13,381 bases of DNA from Alphaproteobacteria bacterium (GTDB lineage Bacteria; Pseudomonadota; Alphaproteobacteria; ATCC43930; CGMCC-115725): NCBI GenBank assembly GCA_005884825.1, contig VAZT01000212.1:1-13381 (forward strand), read 5' to 3'. Numbering within the stretch: the stretch's first letter is position 1; each line of letters starts with the position of its first letter. Under the pieces are notes generated by a model. The model searched no databases and was not told the DNA's origin. It saw nothing but the letters and a program-made list of their open reading frames with translations. Shown one piece after another: positions 1 to 7,706 of the stretch. The position numbers were made by a program, and so were the translations under genes.

Positions 1-1
1 G

Positions 2-418
2 ATCAGTTTTCATCCCGAAGGGATCCCCGTCCCCGCCGTCACTGTCGATGATCTCGTCGCCGCTGCCGCGCCGCGATCGGTTTCGCTCGTCAAGATCGAC
101 GTTCAAGGCGCCGAGATGCTGGTGCTCAAGGGGGCGAAGCGCATGCTCGACCAATTGCATCCGGCGCTCTTTGTTGAAGTGGATGACCGTGCTCTGCGGC
201 ATTTCGGTTCATCCGCTGAAGCGCTTTTAGAGCATATGCAGAGAAGCGGTTACAAAACACACGAGCTTGTCGAAAATGGACCGCCTCGCGAGCTGTCGCA
301 CCACAGGCTTTTCGCGAGTTTGAAAACCCGCTCCTATATCGACGTCCTTTTCCTCCCGGGAAGAAGGTTAGATTTGGCCAGTAACGAGTATGGCAGGTCC
401 GATCAAAGGACCTCATAA
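2..418 (+). CDS. FkbM family methyltransferase, C-terminal part (5' end outside window)
   Basis: An open frame runs from the window edge to a TAA stop and gives the last 138 residues of a protein. FkbM-type enzymes are SAM-dependent methyltransferases, often O-methylating sugars or other small molecules in surface polysaccharide clusters. The visible part has the family's C-terminal hallmarks: VTVDDLV, then SLVKIDVQGAE followed by MLVLKGAKRML, then a strand with ALFVEVDD. The SAM-binding glycine-rich N-terminal half must lie upstream of the window. The last 16 bases overlap the 3' end of the convergent DUF2142 gene. The neighbouring glycosyltransferases suggest a glycan-modifying role, but the substrate cannot be read from the sequence. 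Confidence 0.85.
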   Translation: MSFHPEGIPVPAVTVDDLVAAAAPRSVSLVKIDVQGAEMLVLKGAKRMLDQLHPALFVEVDDRALRHFGSSAEALLEHMQRSGYKTHELVENGPPRELSHHRLFASLKTRSYIDVLFLPGRRLDLASNEYGRSDQRTS

Positions 419-1824
419 GCGAGGACCATAGTCACATCGGCGATTAGGAGGTTTGCTGCGATCGCCATTGGTACCGGCACGGAAAGCCCCATCCGCGATG
501 TTTTTCGGAATGGCCGCGCTGTGATGACTGAGCACGCAGTTGCAATAAAGAGCGGGAGCAGGGGAATGAAATAGCGCCCCTGAACGCCTTCGACGGTCGA
601 CGATGCGACATACTCGAAAATCAGGTATATCGACGTCATTATCAGTAAGACGCTGGCGATCAGAAGGAATATGTTCCAGACCACAGCGAGAGTAGGTAGC
701 CTCGGGACGTCAGCAGGTTCCGTCAGAATGCTGAGCAGCAGCGCACTCGCTGCCGAAACATAGACGATCTTTGGCAAGTATATCGTAAGCCATCCGAGTA
801 CTCCTATCAAACTTTTAAAATAAAAAATGCGATGATGCCATATAGAATGTGCGATGACTTTGAAGTAACCGAGGGGATGCGCGGTGATATAAGCGCGCTG
901 GTCCGCGATACTCATTCCAGGGAGCGGCGCGATGTCCTTTGACAAAGCAAAGTGAATCCAGAACGCAGTAGCGCCCAGACCTACCACCAGAATGACGGAA
1001 TTTGCCAATAGTATACGTTTTCTCCGCTTGCCAGTCAGTGCAGACGGGAGCCCCAACAAGAGCAAGGGCGCGTACACCGGTTTTTGTGAGCAGAATACGA
1101 GCCCGCTCACCGCCGCAATGGCAATCTCGTCCGCGGTCCAATCGCCTCGAAGCTGTGCGCGCAAAGCAACCGTGGTAAAAAGGAAGGCTGTACTGATCAC
1201 AGCTGCGTCGGGCGCGGCGGAAGCATACTCGAAGACGGCCATGGGCAGCAGCCCGGCGACCATCACCGCTTCACGACCGATCGGCATCAGCCGCACCGAC
1301 CAGCTCAGCAGCGCCACCGCTACGAGCGCGTTCGTGAGGCGCGCGAGATAAAGTAAGGCCAGCGGTCCGGCTCTTGCCCATCGCCCACCGGCTATCGCAA
1401 TCGCCTGGGGCAAATAACCCATCGGAGAGTAAAAGGCCGTGCTGGTAAAGTCTACGAACTCTCGCCTGTCCGGATCCAGTGGCCGGCCAAATGCCAGCCA
1501 GGTGTCTCGCAATGGTTGCGCTGTGATTTGCCGCTCGGCGTGGATCGCCCTCGTGCCCAGGAACGCTTCGCTCAGTTCTATCAACGATGAGGGAAGTACC
1601 CCTCCCGCCCTGCCGCCCACCATGGTGCCCCGCAGCTGAAGCTCACTCAGCTGATAGGCGCGATGGAAATGCTCCTGCTCGTCAGGCACCTGAAAGGGTG
1701 GCGTGAGTACGATCATCGAGATCGCGCCCACCAGCCCGAGCAAAAAACAAATCAACGCCGGACTCACCCACGCGGTTCGGATCGGGCCCGCTTGGGCGTT
1801 AACCAGACCATCGCTCTGCAGCAC
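403..1824 (-). CDS. DUF2142 family multi-spanning membrane protein
   Basis: This 473-residue, strongly hydrophobic protein looks like a DUF2142 member, a family of membrane proteins of unproven function found in polysaccharide and cell-wall glycan clusters and resembling GT-C glycosyltransferases in layout. After the first membrane segment (about residues 20-41) comes the motif PPFQVPDEQEHFHRAY, the family's acidic first loop. Further signs are YSPMGYLPQ near residue 132, many hydrophobic helices, and EGVQGRYFIPLLPL before the last helices. The start is GTG at 1824, supported by GAGGG seven bases upstream on the minus strand. It is divergent from the GT2 gene and convergent with the FkbM gene, overlapping that gene's end. 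The length is normal for the family and no frameshift is seen. The glycosyltransferase role is inferred. Confidence 0.85.
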   Translation of the reverse strand: MLQSDGLVNAQAGPIRTAWVSPALICFLLGLVGAISMIVLTPPFQVPDEQEHFHRAYQLSELQLRGTMVGGRAGGVLPSSLIELSEAFLGTRAIHAERQITAQPLRDTWLAFGRPLDPDRREFVDFTSTAFYSPMGYLPQAIAIAGGRWARAGPLALLYLARLTNALVAVALLSWSVRLMPIGREAVMVAGLLPMAVFEYASAAPDAAVISTAFLFTTVALRAQLRGDWTADEIAIAAVSGLVFCSQKPVYAPLLLLGLPSALTGKRRKRILLANSVILVVGLGATAFWIHFALSKDIAPLPGMSIADQRAYITAHPLGYFKVIAHSIWHHRIFYFKSLIGVLGWLTIYLPKIVYVSAASALLLSILTEPADVPRLPTLAVVWNIFLLIASVLLIMTSIYLIFEYVASSTVEGVQGRYFIPLLPLFIATACSVITARPFRKTSRMGLSVPVPMAIAANLLIADVTMVLAYEVL

Positions 1825-2056
1825 GTTTTATCCCTCGGTAGTAGTTAAGCTTTGTCTCACTGCACCCAGGTACGGCCAAACCTGCCGTCTAATGCCGCTC
1901 TCTTCGCAAAGAGCGCCTCCAGATGATGCACTCCTCGCTCAGGAGCATGACGTGCCAGAAGCCGCTTCCGCAGCCCTTAAGCACATAAAAGATAAAATTA
2001 ATTGAAAATTGTAGCATATTCGTCCTACTTAGCAGCGGTTGCTACGGGGACATTCG
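1825..2056. promoter_or_regulatory. Divergent intergenic region, probable promoter area
   Basis: This 232-base gap separates the divergent DUF2142 and GT2 genes, so promoters for both should lie here. The part from about 1981 to 2022 is strikingly AT-rich for this window, with runs such as ATAAAAGATAAAATTAATTG. A TTGAAA hexamer at 2002-2007 could be a -35 element for the GT2 gene, but no good -10 match follows at normal spacing. No small gene with a credible start and ribosome binding site is visible. The assignment rests on position and composition only. Confidence 0.3.
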
Positions 2057-2872
2057 ATGATCGCGAACCACAAAATCGCAGTGGTGTTGCCTGCCTACAA
2101 CGCCGCTCAGACGCTGAAACGGACCTTCGACGAAATTCCGCAGGACATCGTCGACGACGTCATCCTCACCGATGATGCGAGCAAGGATGCGACGGTGGAG
2201 ATGGCTCGAAGGCTGGGCATCCCGACGATCTGCCATGACAGCAATCGCGGATATGGCAGTAATCAGAAAACCTGCTACACGGCGGCGCTCGCCAGAGGCG
2301 CCGATATCGTCGTAATGCTGCATCCGGATTACCAGTATACGCCGAAACTGGTGACCGCGATGGCATCAATGATCGCGTCGGGTGAATTCGACGTGGTGCT
2401 GGCCTCACGCATTCTCGGCCGCGGCGCGCTCGTCGGCGGAATGCCAGTCTACAAATATGTATCCAACCGTTTTCTCACCTTGTTCGAGAACCTCATCATT
2501 GGGCAGAAGCTATCGGAGTATCATACCGGCTATCGGGCATGGAGCCGGGCGGTGCTCGAGAAGCTGCCGCTGCGCAACAACTCCGACGACTTTGTCTTCG
2601 ACAACGAGATGCTGGTGCAGGCGGTTCATTTTGGGTTCCGCATCGGTGAAATCAGCTGTCCCACGAAATACTTTGCAGAGGCGTCATCGATCAACTTCAG
2701 GCGCAGTGTGGTCTATGGGCTCGGCGTGCTGAGGACCTCGCTGCAGTTCCGGCTGCAACGAATGGGATTGATCAATTCAGCCCTCTTCGCGGACGCGAGC
2801 GAGAACCGCCTTCCCGTGCTCACGGAGGTCGACATTCACCGGTTGCTCGCGGACGGCGAGTTCGCCAAGTGA
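2057..2872 (+). CDS. Family 2 glycosyltransferase, DPM1-like (polyprenyl-phosphate sugar synthase type)
   Basis: A 271-residue GT2 (GT-A fold) enzyme without membrane helices, expected in the cytoplasm or at the inner face of the membrane. Relatives transfer a sugar from a nucleotide donor to an acceptor, often polyprenyl phosphate. Motifs in order: VVLPAYNAA (residues 9-17, nucleotide-binding strand), DDAS (39-42), MLHPDYQY (87-94, position of the metal-binding DxD), YHTGYRAWSR (155-164) and SDDFVFDNEM (176-185, catalytic base region). These match a conserved DPM1-like subfamily. The start is ATG at 2057 because GGGGA lies six bases upstream; an in-frame TTG at 2039 is less likely. Its stop overlaps the GTG start of the VTT protein (GTGA), indicating translational coupling. 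Donor sugar and acceptor are unknown. Confidence 0.9.
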   Translation: MIANHKIAVVLPAYNAAQTLKRTFDEIPQDIVDDVILTDDASKDATVEMARRLGIPTICHDSNRGYGSNQKTCYTAALARGADIVVMLHPDYQYTPKLVTAMASMIASGEFDVVLASRILGRGALVGGMPVYKYVSNRFLTLFENLIIGQKLSEYHTGYRAWSRAVLEKLPLRNNSDDFVFDNEMLVQAVHFGFRIGEISCPTKYFAEASSINFRRSVVYGLGVLRTSLQFRLQRMGLINSALFADASENRLPVLTEVDIHRLLADGEFAK

Positions 2873-3663
2873 GCTTCGCGGCCTCTTCGGTTTGGCGTTC
2901 GCCCGCCCGCACGGTTGTTGGCGCCCTTCTCGTCGGGTTGATCTTGCTCGGCATGGTCGCGGCGTGGGCCTCGCCCGATCGCGTCACTTTCATCGCCGAG
3001 CAGCTGATGCATGTTGTCCGCGATCTCGGAGTGCGGGGAGCCGCCGTCTTGGCGGGCCTCCAACTGCTCGTCGCGGTGAGTGGCGTATTGCCGGCTTCGC
3101 TGCTGGGGGTGGTGGCAGGCGCCCTCTATGGGCTCGGGCCCGGCTTCTTGCTGGCGGCGACCAGCACACTGACAGGCGCTGTACTTTCATTCTATCTCAG
3201 CCGATCGCTATTCCGAGCCACCCTCGAACGCCTCGCGTCCCGTCGGCCGCGGCTGCGCGATCTGGATTCCCGAATTGCGCAGGAGGGCTGGAAGCTGGTG
3301 TGCCTGCTGCGTGTCTCCCCGATCATGCCGTTCTCTGCCACCAGTTTCGCACTCGGCCTGTCGGCTGTCAGTCTACGCGATTACGCGATAGGCACCTTGG
3401 CATCGCTGCCCGCTCTGTGCGGCTATGTGTTTATCGGCACTATTGCGGATCGCGGTCTTTCCGCGTGGGCAAGCGGTGCGGGCCCCCTTCGGTTCGCGCT
3501 GCTCTGTGTCGGCGCGCTCGCCACCCTTGTTCTTGTTCTTCGCTTAGGACAAATCGCCCTGAAACTCGGGTTGGTATCGCGAAGGGCATACGATCTCGAG
3601 CCCGTAGGCGAAGAGAGCCGAGCGCATGATCCCATCGCAAGCGGCATCGGTCGAAAAATCTGA
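2869..3663 (+). CDS. VTT/DedA-type (TVP38/TMEM64, SNARE-associated) membrane protein
   Basis: A 264-residue inner-membrane protein with a VTT domain. It has an N-terminal helix (about 15-34), a hydrophobic stretch near 57-90 with VVAGALYGLGPGFLL, a helix with GAVLSFYLSRSL (about 103-114), the signature LLRVSPIMPFSATSFALGLS (146-165), then further helices to about 228 and a charged tail. DedA-superfamily proteins include lipid scramblases and undecaprenyl-phosphate flippases; that is knowledge of relatives, not shown for this protein. The GTG start overlaps the GT2 stop by four bases, so the two are probably co-translated. This coupling suggests handling of the lipid carrier used by the GT2 enzyme. 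The family call is firm; the exact activity is inferred. Confidence 0.85.
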   Translation: MSFAASSVWRSPARTVVGALLVGLILLGMVAAWASPDRVTFIAEQLMHVVRDLGVRGAAVLAGLQLLVAVSGVLPASLLGVVAGALYGLGPGFLLAATSTLTGAVLSFYLSRSLFRATLERLASRRPRLRDLDSRIAQEGWKLVCLLRVSPIMPFSATSFALGLSAVSLRDYAIGTLASLPALCGYVFIGTIADRGLSAWASGAGPLRFALLCVGALATLVLVLRLGQIALKLGLVSRRAYDLEPVGEESRAHDPIASGIGRKI

Positions 3664-3842
3664 TCATGCCAAGCGCTCGGGCTGCAAACGTGCCGGACGG
3701 CAGCCGTTCGAAGCTCCGATCTCACGCAAGGGTCTTCCACTTCATCCAACCAACCGATGCCTTCCATATCGCAATTTTGGATATTGGCTTTATCCATGCG
3801 GGCTCCGACATCTCCGCCCGCAATATTCGGTTGGGTAAATGA

Positions 3843-5495
3843 TTGGTTCAGCTGTCTCTGGTTCTCCTAAGCGGGCTCTGGATATCTATGAGCGCGCTCG
3901 TCAACCCCATCGGCGATTTCCCCCTCAACGATGATTGGGTCTACGCATACGGCGTCAGATCGATCGTGCAGGGTGGTCGGTTCGAATTGCCGGGTACGGG
4001 CGCGCCCGACGTAATTGCGCAGGCTTATTGGGGCGCGCTGTTCTGTATGCCATTTGGCTTTTCGTTCACGGCGCTCCGTTTCTCGACCCTGACGTTAGGC
4101 TGGGCAGGGCTAATAGCGTTCTATCTCCTGATCCAAGAGGTCGCCGGCAATAGGTGGCTCGCGCTTCTAGGCGGTCTCGCTTTGGCCACCAACCCGATTT
4201 ACTTTGGGTTGGCGCATACATTCATGACAGAGGTTCCGTTCGTTTCGCTAGTCATTATAGCACTGTGGCTCTTTGTCAGAGGCCTTAAGCGCAACGCGAG
4301 TGTCCCTCTTTTGGCCGGGATTGTGATAACGCTAATCGCCATTTTGGTCCGCCAGTTCGCGCTGCTCCTCCTGCTCGCATTTGGGGTCGCCTACCTAGTC
4401 AAGAATGGAGTAAAGTGGAAGACGCTCGCTGTTGCGATTATACCCCTGGCCTTCGGCGCCGGTGTACATGTCGCCTATCAACATTGGATGATCGTGACAG
4501 GAAGAAAACCTTACTTTGAGCTCGCGACCCTGAGCGATCTGATCCCGATACCGTTTGTTACATTCATCCTATATTCACTCCGAATACCAGCATCGCTTCC
4601 CTATCTTGGGTTTTTCCTCGCCCCGTTTTTAGCGTCTGTTTTGTTCGTGGCTGGTCCTCCCCCGCGTCATCGACGCATTGTGATCTGCGCTCTGATGTCA
4701 CTAGCTGGCTTACTGCTGGCAGGGATCTACGTCACATACGGTCCCATCCCGGAAATCGGCCACATTCTGACGCCGTCCGGATTGGGACCGCGGTCCTTGC
4801 GAGACACTTTCGTCCTTAGAAAAAATTTCCCGCCTATCTCCGCCATTATGGCCATCTTTTGGATTTGCAGCATCGCCATCGGCTCATTCGGCGCCGCCGC
4901 ATTAATAATGTACTTCGTGAGGGGCGTTGCGCGAGTGGTCACCGGCTTGCACAAAGACATGGTGTGGCTGGAATCCTTAACGCTCGTGTTTGTATGCGCC
5001 TATGCCATTTCATTGCTCTTGATGGGTTTTGGCCTCAAAACCCCCTTATTTGATCGATACCTGCTCGTGTTTGTTCCACCACTCTTCATACTCGTTCTTA
5101 TAATTGAGGTCAGGGCAGGATGCATTTCGGAGCCGCGTTGGCGCGGCGCATTATCATTGGGACTGATCTTCATCTATGCTGGGGTGTCAGTTGCAGCCAC
5201 CCACGATTACCTCGCATGGAACCGGATGCGCTGGATGGCCACCCGCATGTTGATGGAATCTGGTATATCGCCTACTCAGATAGATGGTGGGTATGAGTTC
5301 AATGGCTGGTACTTGTCCGATCCCAATTACAAGCGAAAGGCCGATAAGAGCTGGTGGTGGGTCAATGATGACGAGTACGTCATTGCGTCGGGTCCTCTCA
5401 GCGGATATCAGGAGTTACAACGATTTGTCTTCCAACGCTGGTTACTCTTTGGCAATGCCAGCGTGGTGATCCTACACAGAGTAGGCGCAATATAG
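3843..5495 (+). CDS. GT-C membrane glycosyltransferase, family 39-like
   Basis: A protein of about 550 residues with many membrane helices and a soluble C-terminal tail of about 80 residues. The layout fits GT-C enzymes (PMT/ArnT-like), which take a sugar from a polyprenyl-phosphate donor on the periplasmic face. The first helix is followed by FPLNDDWVYAYGVRS (NDDW at residues 29-32), the acidic first-loop motif expected for the catalytic Asp. QAYWGALFCMPFG (from about residue 60) and HTFMTEVPF (about 125) also fit GT39 proteins. The start is uncertain: a TGA sits just before TTG 3843, which has only a weak GGG seven bases upstream, while the first in-frame ATG (3888) would cut the first helix. 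The 179 bases before it hold no other gene. Base composition is more AT-rich than the right half of the window. The substrate is unknown. Confidence 0.8.
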   Translation: MVQLSLVLLSGLWISMSALVNPIGDFPLNDDWVYAYGVRSIVQGGRFELPGTGAPDVIAQAYWGALFCMPFGFSFTALRFSTLTLGWAGLIAFYLLIQEVAGNRWLALLGGLALATNPIYFGLAHTFMTEVPFVSLVIIALWLFVRGLKRNASVPLLAGIVITLIAILVRQFALLLLLAFGVAYLVKNGVKWKTLAVAIIPLAFGAGVHVAYQHWMIVTGRKPYFELATLSDLIPIPFVTFILYSLRIPASLPYLGFFLAPFLASVLFVAGPPPRHRRIVICALMSLAGLLLAGIYVTYGPIPEIGHILTPSGLGPRSLRDTFVLRKNFPPISAIMAIFWICSIAIGSFGAAALIMYFVRGVARVVTGLHKDMVWLESLTLVFVCAYAISLLLMGFGLKTPLFDRYLLVFVPPLFILVLIIEVRAGCISEPRWRGALSLGLIFIYAGVSVAATHDYLAWNRMRWMATRMLMESGISPTQIDGGYEFNGWYLSDPNYKRKADKSWWWVNDDEYVIASGPLSGYQELQRFVFQRWLLFGNASVVILHRVGAI

Positions 5496-5504
5496 CGCGA
5501 TAGG

Positions 5505-5876
5505 CTAGTGGCAGCCCTTGGGCGGTGTAACTGGCGTGGCGCGGTTCGGAATTCCTATTCGATCACGATGCGCCGCGGGGTGGAGCTCGGCATCCTCGCT
5601 GGCGAGTTTTTCCCAGATACGGGCGGCCATTTGGCGGAAGGTGATGAGCGCGCTCCAGCAGATGCAACTTGCTCGTGCCGACCGGCCCGAACTCATCTTC
5701 GGATTGTCCTCAGCCCGCAGGTGTCCCTGGAAGGTTCCAAATTGGGGAGCGATATGTCCGCGACGAGCGGCCCATTCACTGGTTCGCGCCCGCCGGCGGC
5801 CCTGTTCTTGGTAAGCCCCAAGCGCATTTCCCCCCGCGAACACCAGCGCGGCCGGTCGAGGGCGGTTCTGCTCCAT
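5505..5876 (-). pseudogene. Probable remnant of a patatin-like phospholipase gene
   Basis: The minus-strand frame from ATG 5876 starts with RPAALVFAGGNALGAYQE, which closely resembles the N-terminus of bacterial patatin-like phospholipases: a hydrophobic strand, then the glycine-rich oxyanion loop GGxALGAYQ. After about 25 residues the similarity ends. The expected G-x-S-x-G nucleophile motif and the later Asp-Gly motif are absent, and the rest reads as low-quality sequence in all three minus frames. At 123 residues it is far shorter than the 250-400 residues usual for the family. I therefore read it as a truncated, decayed copy. A chance match is possible because the similarity is short. Confidence 0.4.
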
Positions 5877-5912
5877 GCTTCACCTCAGTCGATCGCTCGG
5901 TGCTGTACGACG

Positions 5913-5987
5913 GTTTGGCCTGTTGGGGTTTGGCCTGTTGGGGTTTGGCCTGTTGGGGTTTGGCCTGTTGGGGTTTGGCCGGTTGGG
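5913..5987. repeat. 15-bp tandem repeat, five copies
   Basis: The unit GTTTGGCCTGTTGGG is repeated head to tail at 5913, 5928, 5943, 5958 and 5973. The first four copies are identical and the fifth has T to G at its ninth base. Since 15 is a multiple of three, every frame encodes a pentapeptide repeat (VWPVG, CWGLA or GLLGF on the plus strand; KPQQA on one minus frame). None of these frames belongs to a recognised protein, so I treat it as a microsatellite-like repeat in non-coding or decayed DNA. There are no spacers, so it is not a CRISPR array. Confidence 0.95.
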
Positions 5988-6393
5988 TCGAACCCCGAGG
6001 TGGCCGCGCGCGTTCCCGAATTATGAGGTCAGGCGTAACGGGCGAAACCATGCAATCAAAGCGAGCGGCGTCCTGGTCAGGCTCGCTGCTTCCTTGGCCG
6101 ACTCGGCTTGCCATCGCTATTCGCGGATCGAGCACACCGCCGGGGTCAAGGAATCTCTGATCCATCTTCTGCTGCTGGGCGCCGCTCCCAGGTCGCCGGA
6201 TTTTTCCTTGCGGCTGAAGGAACAACCGCTTCCTGCCTGGTATCGCGCGGGTCTACTAACCGCGATCGCATTACTGGGAGGGATCCCTTACGTTGAAGAG
6301 CTGTGGCGCACGTTACGCGAGGCCGGCCCAGAGTCGAGCCATCCAGGCGATCGCTGAGCAGAATGCCGTGGCCGGCTCGCCCGGGACTCGGAT
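5988..6393. other. Gene-poor stretch without a recognised gene
   Basis: No convincing gene is seen here. One plus-strand frame (ATG 5875 to TGA 6357, 160 codons) runs through the tandem repeat and ends in a moderately protein-like part with LLTAIALLGGIPYVEEL, but it lacks a ribosome binding site and resembles no family I know. A minus-strand frame (6225 to 5776) across the same DNA also lacks recognisable domains. Together with the patatin remnant this forms a decayed zone between the glycan genes and mrp. Confidence 0.5.
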
Positions 6394-7401
6394 TTAGAAG
6401 GCGCGCCTATTCGACGACAATCCGCGGCGGCGGGCGGCGATCTTCAGATCGAGGGGCACCTCGCCCAAAAACTCGGTGCCGAGCCGCTCGGCTTCCTGGC
6501 GGGCGCCGCCATGCGAGAAGATCTCGCTGCGGCCGCCGCAATGCGGGCACAGGAAGTAGCTCATATTCTCGACGATGCCGAGCACCGGCACGTCGACCTT
6601 CGTGAACATATTGAGACCCTTGCGGGCATCCAGGAGGGCAATATCCTGCGGGGTCGAAACGATTACCGCGCCGGCGAGCGGCACCTGCTGCGCCATCGTC
6701 AATTGGGCATCGCCGGTGCCGGGCGGCATGTCGGCGATCATGATGTCGAGCTCGCCCCACTCGACCTCGCGCAGCATTTGCTGCAGGGCGCTCATCACCA
6801 TTGGCCCGCGCCAGATCATCGGCGTGTCCTCGGGCACCAGAAACCCCATCGACATGCATTTGAGCCCGTAATTCTCCATCGGGATCAGCCTCTTCCCGTC
6901 ACGCGAGCGGGGCCGGCCGGAGATCCCCAGCATCCGCGGCATCGAGGGCCCATAGATGTCGGCGTCGAGCACCCCGACGCGCAGCCCATTGGCCCGCAAC
7001 CCCAGCGCCAGATTGGCCGCCACCGTCGATTTGCCGACGCCCCCCTTGCCGGACGCCACCGCGACGATCGCACCGACCCCCGGCACGGCCCCCCGTGCCG
7101 TGCGGACGCTAGCCGCACTCGCCGGCGGGGCAGCCGCGCGGCCCCGCGGCGGCGCCTGCGCGGTCAGCACCGCGGTCACCGAAAGCACGCCGGGTAACGC
7201 TTCGACGGCCTTCTCGGCGGCCTTCCTCAACGGTTCGAGCCGCGGACCGCGCTCGCTCTCGACCTCTATCGCGAAGGCGACATTGCCGTCACGGATAACC
7301 AAGCCCGACACCATGCCGAGCGAGACGATGTCGGCACCCTTGTCGGGATCGGCGATGCTGCCCAGTGCGTCGAGGATTTGTCGTTCGGTGACCTCACTCA
7401 T
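6394..7401 (-). CDS. mrp: Mrp/ApbC family Fe-S cluster carrier ATPase, altered C-terminus
   Basis: A 335-residue cytoplasmic P-loop ATPase that in relatives binds and delivers Fe-S clusters to apo-proteins. Residues 1 to about 80 form a MIP18/DUF59 domain (ILDALGSIADPDKGADIVSLG). A proline/alanine-rich linker follows, then the ATPase domain with deviant Walker A GKGGVGKS (118-125), DADIYGPSMPRMLG, DMPPGTGDAQL and the cluster-binding CPHC (285-288). The start is ATG 7401, with GGAGA seven bases upstream; the frame stays open to 7485 but has no better start. After EVPLDLKI (near 6439) the sequence AARRRGLSSN replaces the usual tail (typically RETSDAGTPIVV and about 20 more residues). A neighbouring frame still reads PPRIVVE then stop, so a small indel probably caused loss of about 25-30 residues. 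The gene is divergent from hflK. Confidence 0.9.
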   Translation of the reverse strand: MSEVTERQILDALGSIADPDKGADIVSLGMVSGLVIRDGNVAFAIEVESERGPRLEPLRKAAEKAVEALPGVLSVTAVLTAQAPPRGRAAAPPASAASVRTARGAVPGVGAIVAVASGKGGVGKSTVAANLALGLRANGLRVGVLDADIYGPSMPRMLGISGRPRSRDGKRLIPMENYGLKCMSMGFLVPEDTPMIWRGPMVMSALQQMLREVEWGELDIMIADMPPGTGDAQLTMAQQVPLAGAVIVSTPQDIALLDARKGLNMFTKVDVPVLGIVENMSYFLCPHCGGRSEIFSHGGARQEAERLGTEFLGEVPLDLKIAARRRGLSSNRRAF

Positions 7402-7586
7402 GTCATTCTCTCCATGCGGCGGGCCAGAAGATCGCAGGCGATCGATGGCGCTTGGTTCGCAGCACCGGATGAGGCAGACTAGCAACCGAGTCAGCCGGTG
7501 GCCGGTTCACGCGCGGACGGACTGCCTCGTCGTGACCGGGCCATGAGCGCCGCCGGATATGCGGGATTTGGGACCGGCGACCCGAC

Positions 7587-7616
7587 TTGACAACACCCGC
7601 ACGCGCTCTCTATCGG
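7587..7616 (+). promoter_or_regulatory. Candidate sigma-70-type promoter for hflK-hflC
   Basis: A perfect TTGACA at 7587-7592 is followed after 18 bases by TATCGG at 7611-7616, a partial -10 match. It would start transcription near 7623 and give a leader of about 85 bases before the hflK ATG. A short inverted repeat, CGCGCA-TCT-TGCGCG (7619-7633), lies at the predicted transcript start. The 305-base gap between mrp and hflK otherwise shows no gene. The call is by pattern only. Confidence 0.4.
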
Positions 7617-7706
7617 GTCGCGCATCTTGCGCGCCGCAACCAATGGGGACTCGCGCGGCCCAACCCGACATCCCCAAAGGGCACATCGCGGAAAGGTTCA
7701 GGGTCG

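Noticed and set aside
3626..3838. 70-codon frame between the VTT and GT-C genes
   Set aside because: It begins inside the VTT gene in another frame, shows no domain and has no ribosome binding site.
5913..5987. Possible CRISPR array
   Set aside because: The units are directly adjacent with no spacers, and no cas genes are present.
5776..6225. Minus-strand frame with KPQQA repeats that could be a repeat protein
   Set aside because: No ribosome binding site, no signal peptide or domain, and it overlaps the patatin remnant; the repeat is open in most frames simply because the unit is 15 bp.
6511..7197. 228-codon open frame on the plus strand opposite mrp
   Set aside because: Its His/Arg-rich composition is that of a shadow of the Mrp ATPase domain.
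7587..7706. TTG 7587 as the hflK start, giving 40 extra residues
   Set aside because: The extension is not HflK-like, while ATG 7707 gives the typical Gly-rich N-terminus; the TTG is better explained as part of a -35 TTGACA.
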